The notes under the pieces: model-generated
The model's input: the letters and a program-made list of their open reading frames with translations, nothing else
The model's database searches: none
Told to the model about the DNA's origin: nothing
In this document: piece by piece, positions 56,801 through 64,000 of the stretch
Layout: each line of letters begins with the position of its first letter
Numbering within the stretch: position 1 is the first letter of the stretch
Program-made: the position numbers and the translations under genes
DNA from: Caenorhabditis elegans
Taxonomy: Eukaryota; Nematoda; Chromadorea; Rhabditida; Rhabditidae
DNA: 64,000 nucleotides
Assembly: GCF_000002985.6 (NCBI RefSeq)
Contig: NC_003281.10
Coordinates: 3,038,001-3,102,000, forward strand
Direction: 5' to 3'

Positions 56801-59800
56801 CAGTCAGTTTTATTCGTTTTCCTAAATCTCCCTAAAATTCCAGCCACCTGGCTCCAGCTCCTCCGCAAAACCGGTGACGTCATCCAAAAAACCACCGCCG
56901 AATGACGTCACGACGACTACAAATACTACAAAGACTACAAACTCGAACCAACAAGAAGACATGTATCTGAATGGAAATAACCCGTATTATGGAGGATTCT
57001 ACGCGAATAATCGATATGTGAGTGTGCTCCATGTGCTCCACGCGGAGCCCTGAAACTAATTAATTTTGTCGTCGTTGAGCCGCTTCTGCTCATGCTCCGG
57101 GGCTCCAGCCACCATTTTATTGGAACTATAAAGAGCTGCAGAGTTGTGGAGAAACTTTTTTTTTGAAAAAAAAGCCTACTACTACATCATCAGATTTCAT
57201 TATCCACGCGCCAAGTGCGTTGTACAAAGAGAAAAGAGCACACATTGTGTGTGTGTGCTCTTTTTTCTTTTTTGCATTTTTTTCTGCTCTCAAACTTTTG
57301 GAGCTTTTTCTTGGCGGTTTTTGGAGAGTTTTGCAAATTTGGAGTTGAATTTGGAATTTTCCGTGTAATTTTGAGCCTTCTAGCTTAAAAATTGACACTT
57401 TTCGAGCCTAAATTTGAGATTTTTACGTAATTTTCAGTTTAGATAGCTTAAAGTTTATAGAATTGGATCATTTTGGGCAAATTCTGGGTAAAAATTGGAA
57501 TTTTTGCCTATTTTTGAGCTTTGTGACTTAAAAATTTACGTTTTCTGAATATTTTTCGCTATAAGACTCAACACTTGAGTTTTCTACTTAATTTTTAACT
57601 TTCAGAGCTTCAGAGCTTAAAGTTTGTAAAAACCCTAGTTTTGAGTTAAAATTAGACATTTTGACATTTTAGGCAACGTTTCCAACCTTTTTTGAAAAGA
57701 TTTTTGAATTTTCCACAAAAATTGGAGCTTCTAGCATATTTTTGAACTATAAACTTTGAAATTCCTCTACATCTGTCATTTTTCGTCAATTTTACCAAGT
57801 TTTGGGTGAAATATTGAAGATTTCTGCAAAATTTTGAATCAAAACCAATTTTGGTAGATTTGAGTGAAAATTTTCGGTATTTTCAACTCGAAAGTGGAAC
57901 TTCCAGTGATTTTTCGCCGAATTGCCGATTTTTCCGAGTTCAGGACACTTTTCCGGGGGGAAATTTTTGTTAAAAGGGAAAAAGCTCCAAAGAATAGTCG
58001 ATGAAAACAAAAGATTTTCCCTACATGATTGAAGATTTTCGAATCTCAGGATCCTGTCTGTCATTAAAATAACTTTTTTCGGCTGAAACTTGATTTTCTC
58101 CCCAAATTTTTCACACAAGTTTCCCATCCCATGGATGTCAAAAACAAGGACATATTCATCAAAAGAGTCATCCGTCACGGGAAAAATGAGCCGTAGAAAG
58201 AGAAGAAGCGAGCAAAAAAGACGAAGAAGTGTTTACTATTTCTTGTCTCTTCATCCTACACCCCCTCAACATCTTCCAATGAAATTCTGAGCATGTTACT
58301 CTCTATATAAGAGACATAGACAATCAGACGGAGAGAAGACATGCTTTTTTTTCCATTTTGTTCGAGTTTTTTGAATTATGAATTAATAAGGCGCCATAAT
58401 TCGGGTTTTCAGCTGTTTTGAATTTCGATAAGCCTGAAATTCCATAGAAACCTCAATTTGCACAGATTCTTTTGAATTTTCTACTAAATAGTAGTTCACG
58501 TGAAATCTTAAGAAGCCATTTTAGAGGAAATTTCAGCCTGATTCATTTAAAAATCTGAAAATTGGCTAAAAATCAGCCGAAGTACATTATTTGCAACACT
58601 TTTCCAGTTCAAAATATGGATTTTGCATCAGACTTCCCGATTTTGAGAATTTTCTTTAAGTTAGTCTGTTATTATGGGTCAACTTAATGGATAAGACATC
58701 AGACTTCGAACTCAAATAGCCTTCGGGCCTTTATAGCCTGCGATTTCACGTTTTCTACCCAAAACTCACTTTTTTTGGGTCTGATACTAGGTCAGTAGGC
58801 TTTAGGAGCCTTCAGGCCTTCATGAAGCTCTTTTTCTAATGTTTTGAGAGTTAAAACCCATCTAGACTGAATTTTTTGGAGTAAAGCTTTAGTTTTAAAT
58901 GGAAATTTCTTGCAAAACCGTTTATAACTGGATTTTTGCACATCTGGACCTATTTTTGATACTAGTCTTCAGTTGAAACCTTAGGCGCACGTTAATGTTA
59001 TGCAAAAACCTAATTGTGCAAATTTACAACAATTTTTTTGAAAACCACACAATAAAACCTCTAAAAATCCTCAGTTGAACAACTTTTCGTCGACTTTCAG
59101 CTCACATTAGTCAAAATCAATCCCACGAATCTCTGAAGCCTTGCGGGTTACCATGACAACCTACCCATGTTTCATCCTTCCTTCCCCTCCCTCTATTCTT
59201 CTCAAGAGAGCCCATTCATGTGCTCATTTCCTTCCAACTCGTAGACAATAAGTGTTCTGGTTTTTCTCTAATAGTGTAATTACGGCTACTTTTGAAGAAA
59301 AACTGTTCTAAGAACGATTTATGGCCGTTCAAAACACTTTCTTGCGCAGTTTTTCGGCAAAAGGCGCTGAAAAATGACTAAATTGCTCAAGAATTTCTAG
59401 TTTTCTGACAAATCTCCTGATTCCTCCTTAACTTTGTAATTTTTCAGCTGTTCCCCTCAACATCTTCACAAGCGACGTGCATTGGCACGTCTTCAGAAGA
59501 CAGTCCGCCACCACCACCACCATCAGCAAATGGATCTATTCATCGAAAGCATCATCAGAATGCGAACCATCATCAAAACTCGCGGCACGCGATCAGTGAT
59601 ACGGTGGCGGTGGCCGGCGACGATTTGAGTAATGTGCCGGCGGCGGTTGTTATACAATTAGGTAATAAATCAATAATCGATTTCAGATACGAATTTCAAG
59701 ACCAGTAGGATTATGGATAAGGCATCAGACTTCTATATGACTACAACCGTGTTTCTATGCGCCTTTAAAGTCGCGCGGAGACCCAAAAAAGTCAAGTTTT

Positions 59801-62313
59801 AGGGAAAAACTGAGATTTTGTCAAAATTAATTGTGTGCGGCTACTCAAAATGTAAATTTCGGAACTTTTTACGACTTTTCGCGAAAATTTTGAAAAATAA
59901 TGGATTTTTGGAAAAAAAAATGTTCAGTGAGAACAAAGGGAATTTATTTAGAAATTCTAGGTCTCGCCACGAGATTACTGTAGTTTAGGAGTCTGAAGGT
60001 GTATGAAGATAGTGTAAATTGATACCTAGCTGTATCTTTTCGCACTAAAATAGTGAAAGTCGCTGAAAATTTTTCATTTTGGCACCCACAGCGATGATCT
60101 ACACACCATTTTTTAGTGATTACACATTTTTGGGTCTCGCCGCGACATTTACGGAGAGTGAATTTGACTTTTTGGGGCTTTTTTGTGCGCTCTAACTGTA
60201 TTTTTTGCTCCAAATAGCAATTTTGAAGAATTTTTAAACGCAATGTTTTCAATTTTTGGGTTTCGCCGCGAAAAGTTACAATGTAAAGATGCATTAAAGC
60301 TCAAAATTGATATTTTTTGAATTTTTGGGTCCCACCGCGAATTAAGCGCACCCTAGGCTCTATTATGCCAGATCAGGTCTTTTTTGAAAGGTCTCGGCAC
60401 GCTGAATTCAGAAAAAAACCTAACCAAAAACTTTTTTCCAGAAAAAGCGAATCGAACAATCGCATCTCAAACTCTCGAAATCGAACGTCTAAAATCATAT
60501 CAAAACCAGAATCTGGAAACCCATCTCCTCAAGAAACAAATCCACGATCTCGAAAAAGAGGTCAGAAGTGGGCGGAGTCGATTTTTGGAGCAACAAGAGC
60601 TTTTGGCGGAAATGTCCCGGGAAATGGACATTTTGCTGCGAGAAAAGCTCGAAATGCAGCGGAATTCTCAGGAACTCGAGAAAAAGTACAAAAAAGCAAA
60701 GTTTGCGAGCCGCGAGCTTGCGAAAATCCTAGAAAATGACCTGTGCGGCACACCGACCACCTCAAATCTCAAAAATTTCGAGTCAGACGACGAGTTTTTT
60801 GAGGAAAAATCTCTATTTGAGAAGTCGCGAGCACTCTCCAGACAACAAATTCCCAATGATTTGTTGGAAAAAACGCGGAAAATCGATTTTTCCGAAGCTA
60901 AAAATGCTAAAAATCAAGATCTAATCGATAAGCTCATTGACGAAAACGAAAATCTTCAAATTTCCCTGAATCGAGAGCAAAAAATGACGTCATCACTGCA
61001 AGATGACCTGGAAAAGAGCCGACGGATGGTTATTGATCGGGATGAGCACATTGAGGAGCTTAAGATGAAACTTGGGAAGGCTGAAACGAAAGCTTCTCAG
61101 TGTGAGTCGGATCTGACTCAGACGAGCTCGGATTTGGCGATGGAACGGTTGAGATGTGAAGTGCTGACTGGGGAGCTTCACGAAATTGATGGGATTTTTA
61201 GAAATGTAGGTTTTGAGAGCTTCGATATATAAAAACAAGTTGAATTTTCCGCTCAATTTGACGATTTTTCAAAAAATTAAATTTTTGGCCTAGTGGCTAA
61301 CACGGATAGCTGAGACCCAGAAGGCCGGGGTTCGAGCCCCCATTGTGGTCAATAATTTTTGTTAGACTTGTTTTTTATGGGAAACTTATTAAAAAGTTCT
61401 AGAAAATCCAATTTTCATGTTTTTTGAAATTTTTTAATCGAAAATTTCGAAACCTTCGGAATTTCTTAGATTTTTTTCGAAAACAATCGATTTTTGAAAG
61501 TTTTAGTATCAAATTTCGAGTTTTTCATGAAATTCCGGTCAATTCGAGACCCATGTCAATTTTTTCAAAAGTTGAGTTTTTAGCCTAGTGGCTAATGCGG
61601 ATGGCTAAGGCCCACAAGACCGGGGTTCGAGTCCCCACCCGGGCAAACATGTTTGTTTTGTTTTTATAACACTGAATAACTTTGATATATGTGGTGTTCC
61701 ACAAAATTTCTGGGTCCCGCCACGAAATTACAAATTTAAAGGCGCAGTGCCAGATTAAATTTCAAAATACCCCAAAACTAGTCAATATAGGTGTCATTTG
61801 AAAGCTCTGAGTGCGCTGAGCTCGAATGTGTCATGAAAATATGGGAAAAAAATAAATTTTTCCAGAAATTTCCAGATAAAAGTCAAAAAATGGCGAATTT
61901 TCAGACCCAATCCACGATTCAAGCCTATGCCGACGATAATGATAGGCTTGAAGATCAATGTCGACAGGCTCAGCGGACCATTTTGACGTTAAATTCAAAA
62001 TTGTGAGTTTTTTTTTTGAAAAAAATTTCGAAAAATTTTCAAAAAAAAAATTCCAAAAATTTTTTTTTTTTCCAAAAAATTGTTCTCATTCAGAAATGAC
62101 TGTCCTCTGTGCTGTCCGTGTGAGTTTTATATGTGTTCGTAGACAAAATAGATGAGCTTTACTAATTCCATAATAGCTGCGCCAAAAAATCAACACCCCA
62201 CAAAATTATCGATTTTTTCTTGCAGAGAGGCTCAAGGCATCGATCTCGTCACCACAAAACGCACGTTACGGGCTCTTCGCGAGACCAATGAAGCAAGATC
62301 TGGACCATTTTAA
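53872..62313 (+). CDS. Coiled-coil protein, unknown function, 456 aa
   Basis: Six exons: 53872-53904, 56844-57017, 59448-59661, 60442-61205, 61905-62002 and 62226-62313. Phases agree and give 456 residues. The first exon encodes only MSKETGKMAEE and is the least certain part. The N-terminal third is low-complexity: Ser/Pro/Lys, a Thr/Asn run (TTTTNTTKTTNSN), then Pro5 and His/Asn-rich sequence. From about residue 141 a long heptad-rich coiled coil runs nearly to the end (LEIERLKSYQNQNLETHLL, LEKEVRSGRSRFLEQQELL, IEELKMKLGKAETKASQ), broken by an acidic stretch (ESDDEFFEE). I do not recognise the family. A scaffold or cytoskeletal role would be a guess. Intron 2 contains an X-box-like motif (59147-59160) and a TATA-like box (58304). 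Intron 4 contains two tRNA-like modules. AATAAA at about 62448. Confidence 0.8.
53970..54440. repeat. Family C hairpin modules, three copies
   Basis: Copies at about 53972-54078, 54180-54290 and 54325-54440 in intron 1 of the coiled-coil gene. They share TATGCGCCTTTAAATTGGG and TTCGTGGTGGGACCC. Confidence 0.82.
54560..56843. other. Rest of intron 1 of the coiled-coil gene
   Basis: 54560-54960 has mixed composition with few repeats and may be regulatory. 55110-55550 holds four family D units (GTGTTTGCGTA...CTACAGTAACC). 56228-56445 holds a telomere-like array. 56550-56700 again has mixed composition. No separate gene is supported. Confidence 0.5.
56228..56445. repeat. Second degenerate telomere-like array
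   Basis: Units such as AAGCCT, AAGCAT and AAGACT recur in the same GCCTAA orientation as the array in the phosphatase gene, but more decayed. Confidence 0.75.
58304..58310 (+). promoter_or_regulatory. TATA-like box inside intron 2 of the coiled-coil gene
   Basis: CTCTATATAAGAGACATAG lies in a stretch of mixed composition (about 58090-58350). No start codon downstream splices in phase to exon 3, so an internal promoter is not confirmed. Confidence 0.3.
59147..59160. promoter_or_regulatory. X-box (RFX/DAF-19) motif match
   Basis: GTTACCATGACAAC fits all positions of the RYYNYYATRRNRAC consensus bound by RFX factors. It lies 287 bp upstream of exon 3 of the coiled-coil gene in non-repetitive sequence. 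Confidence 0.4.
61286..61350 (+). repeat. tRNA-like module 1 (Pol III A and B boxes)
   Basis: A box TGGCCTAGTGG at 61286-61296, B box GGTTCGAGCC from 61329, then a T-run (AATAATTTTTG). No acceptor stem can be formed with the preceding bases, so it is not a normal tRNA. In intron 4 of the coiled-coil gene. Confidence 0.75.
61581..61644 (+). repeat. tRNA-like module 2
   Basis: A box TAGCCTAGTGG at 61581, B box GGTTCGAGTCC at 61624. It lies 295 bp after module 1, and the flanking sequence is also repeated. In intron 4 of the coiled-coil gene. Confidence 0.75.
61704..61815. repeat. Family C hairpin module
   Basis: GGGTCCCGCCACGAAATTAC, AAAGGCGCAGTGCC and TCAATATAGGTGTCATTTGAAAGCTC in intron 4 of the coiled-coil gene. 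Confidence 0.75.
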
Positions 62314-62506
62314 TGGTTTTTCTCGAAGAAAAATCAATCGATAATCAATTCCCTGATCTCTTTCAATTTTGTTCTTGTGCTCATTTTATCGATTTTTTTG
62401 GATAAAAATCGATATTTCCTTGGAATATCAATCGTTTTTGAGTGAAAAATAAATTATTCTGTTTTTTTATAAATTTTCCTAAAATTCCCAAAAAAAGTTG
62501 AAATTT

Positions 62507-62570
62507 TGGCCTAGTGGCTAACAGGGATGGCTGGGACATACAAGACCGGGGTTCGAGCCCCCGTTGTGGT
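62507..62570 (+). repeat. tRNA-like module 3
   Basis: A box TGGCCTAGTGG at 62507, B box GGTTCGAGCCC at 62550, then AATAGTTTTTG. It lies between the coiled-coil gene and the acyltransferase gene. Confidence 0.75.
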
Positions 62571-62795
62571 TAATAGTTTTTGTTTCTACTTCCTTGTATG
62601 GAGAGCTACACGGAAAGTTCCAAAAATGACAGTTTTCATGTTTTTTGGATTTTTTTTCGAAAACTTGGAAAACTTTGGTTATTTTCTTGGATTTTCTCAA
62701 AAATTTGTCGGCAAGTTACACATAAAAATTCAAGTTCACCGTGAAATTCCCGTCAATCTGACACCCATATCGATTTTCTCAAAAATTTGAATTTT

Positions 62796-62859
62796 TGGCC
62801 TAGTGGTTAACAGGGATGGCTGAGACTCACAAGACCGGGGTTCGAGTCCCCACTGCGGT
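62796..62859 (+). repeat. tRNA-like module 4
   Basis: A box TGGCCTAGTGG at 62796, B box GGTTCGAGTCC at 62839, followed by a run of T. 289 bp after module 3, within a repeated unit. Confidence 0.75.
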
Positions 62860-63090
62860 AAAAAATTTTTGTTTGTCTTTCTCTTTTTGCATAACTATCT
62901 TAAAATTTCTAGAAACGCTAGTTTGTAAGTTTTTCGAAATTATTTTTCCAAAAAATTGAGAAATATGAGTTTTTTCTGGATTTTTTCGAAAACTATCGCT
63001 TTTTGAGAATTTTTAGATAGAAAATCGAATTTTTCATGAAAATTCCGTTAACTTGACAACCATATCGATTTTTCAAAAAAATTGAACTTT

Positions 63091-63154
63091 TGGCGCAGTG
63101 GCTAACAGGGATGGCTGAGACCCATAAGACCGGGGTTCGAATCCCCGCTGTGGT
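63091..63154 (+). repeat. tRNA-like module 5
   Basis: A box TGGCGCAGTGG at 63091, B box GGTTCGAATCC at 63134, then ATATTTTTT. 295 bp after module 4. This copy is closest to the Pol III consensus. Confidence 0.75.
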
Positions 63155-63401
63155 GAATATTTTTTAAAGGTGTTTATCTGCGCAAAATGCATGTTTTAAA
63201 AGTGCAGGGACACAATTTTTTCGGAAAAATTTTCGATTTTATTTTATTTTAAGTTTTAGATTTGAATTTTCATGACAAAAAAGCTTCATTCAACCGTAAC
63301 AACTTAAAACAAGGCTCGAAAAACAAAAATTATGGCACGATAAAATACAGAAATCTCATCAAAAACTGGCACTTTTCACAGAACATTTCAAATTTTCCGC
63401 T

Positions 63402-63704
63402 CTACCGGAGCACCAACGGCACGTCCTTCTCCACTCCATATTTTTCCTTGTGCTCATCGAACAGCTCCGTCAACTTTTGACAATAAATGGTGTGAAGCTC
63501 GTCGATTTGCTCTTTCGTCGGATTTTCCACTTTTTCAACGGGAATTGGGGCTCCGACTACGGTATCGATTGGTTTACGGAATGGAAGATATCCGAAAGTT
63601 AGTTGGAAGAAGCCACGACCATGGAAAATTGGATATGAGATGCCGAAAATGCTTTTGCACCATTCTTGGAAGTTGCGGAGCCGTGAGCCAACTGGATTCT
63701 CCAT
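63402..63704 (-). CDS. DGAT2-family acyltransferase, C-terminal exon (partial)
   Basis: Last exon only, 303 nt with a TTTTCAG acceptor at its 5' side (63705 onward) and TAG at 63402-63404. The rest of the gene lies beyond the right edge. It reads [21 protein letters not shown], then [14 protein letters not shown] and [22 protein letters not shown], which match the C-terminal part of diacylglycerol/monoacylglycerol O-acyltransferase 2. These ER enzymes make triacylglycerol or diacylglycerol from acyl-CoA. The active-site HPHG motif would be upstream and is not seen. It converges with the coiled-coil gene. TTTATT (AATAAA on this strand) at about 63236 may serve as the polyadenylation signal. 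Confidence 0.93.
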   Translation of the reverse strand: MENPVGSRLRNFQEWCKSIFGISYPIFHGRGFFQLTFGYLPFRKPIDTVVGAPIPVEKVENPTKEQIDELHTIYCQKLTELFDEHKEKYGVEKDVPLVLR

Positions 63705-63826
63705 CTGAAAATTTATTGTTCGTCGAAAAGTGGTGTTAAACGTCACTTTGGAAGTTTTTAAATAAAAATATCGGATTCTCCATTAAATTTCCGTGAATTT
63801 AACAATTTTCAAAAAATTTGAATTTT

Positions 63827-63890
63827 TGGCCAAGTGGATAACACGGATGGCTAAGACTCACAAGACCTGGGTTCGAGTCCCCGCGGTGGC
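63827..63890 (+). repeat. tRNA-like module 6
   Basis: A box TGGCCAAGTGG at 63827, B box GGTTCGAGTCC at 63870, then ATATTTTTG. It lies in the intron before the last exon of the acyltransferase, antisense to that gene. Confidence 0.75.
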
Positions 63891-64000
63891 AAATATTTTT
63901 GTTTTGGTTTTTTTGTGTTTATCAGCAGTCTGGAGTTGCCAAAAACTCTTTGAACTTTATGAAATTCACATTTTGAAGTTTTTATTATGAACATTCAATG

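Noticed and set aside
57792-58178. 128-residue minus-strand frame in intron 2 of the coiled-coil gene
   Set aside because: No domain recognised, and its latter part is low-complexity Phe/Asn/Lys translation of AT-rich intron.
58341-58420. Alternative first exon after the TATA-like box at 58304
   Set aside because: The ATG at 58341 opens a frame of about 26 codons, but no donor in it matches the phase of exon 3.
61286-63890. Calling the six tRNA-like modules functional tRNA genes
   Set aside because: The bases before the A box are T-rich and cannot pair with the 3' side, so no acceptor stem forms.

Overview
The window is nuclear DNA of a Caenorhabditis nematode, most probably C. elegans chromosome III. 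The sequence is very AT-rich, introns are bounded by GTAAGT-like donors and TTTTCAG acceptors, and telomere-like TTAGGC repeats and many short fold-back elements are present. The gene order ubiquitin-like/eS31 fusion (ubl-1), Spb1-type rRNA methyltransferase, SURF1 (sft-1) matches my memory of the C. elegans clone H06I04. That match is recall and was not searched.

Layout. 1-4725: minisatellites and hairpin repeats, no supported gene. 4726-9125 (-): a nine-exon zona-pellucida (cuticlin-like) membrane protein. 11744-13877 (+): a three-exon multipass membrane protein of unknown function. 14393-19550 (+): a receptor-like tyrosine phosphatase with an N-terminal WSN domain. About 21010-21483 (+): doubtful small exons. 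21612-21879 (-): a defensin-like (CS-alpha-beta) secreted peptide. 23767-26322 (-): a glycine-rich CX-module protein with a candidate alternative last exon at 23028-23118. 26323-30300: hairpin elements, then the ubl-1 promoter. 30335-31161 (+): ubl-1, with a candidate C/D snoRNA in intron 2. 32552-47048 (+): Spb1/FTSJ3-like methyltransferase in ten exons with huge introns. 48702-53648 (+): sft-1/SURF1. 53872-62313 (+): a coiled-coil protein, 223 bp after sft-1 and perhaps in an operon with it. 63402 to beyond the right edge (-): last exon of a DGAT2-type acyltransferase.

What ties it together. ubl-1 and the Spb1 homologue both serve ribosome production, and the candidate intronic snoRNA fits that theme. 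SURF1 serves cytochrome c oxidase assembly. The left half is mostly secreted or membrane genes that look nematode-specific. All coding exons were rebuilt by hand from splice signals and reading phase, so whole genes were recovered that no single long reading frame shows (the ZP gene, the 213-residue membrane protein, the 72-residue peptide).

The most unusual structure is at the right end. At least six tRNA-like modules, each with a Pol III A box, a B box exactly 43 nt later and a T-run, are carried in roughly 290-bp repeat units. They run through the coiled-coil gene, the intergenic space and the acyltransferase intron. Other notable structures are nested inverted copies of an exon boundary in the Spb1 gene, a 953-bp near-identical duplication around the same gene, a 597-bp palindrome next to its exon 8, and an interstitial telomere-like array filling a phosphatase intron.
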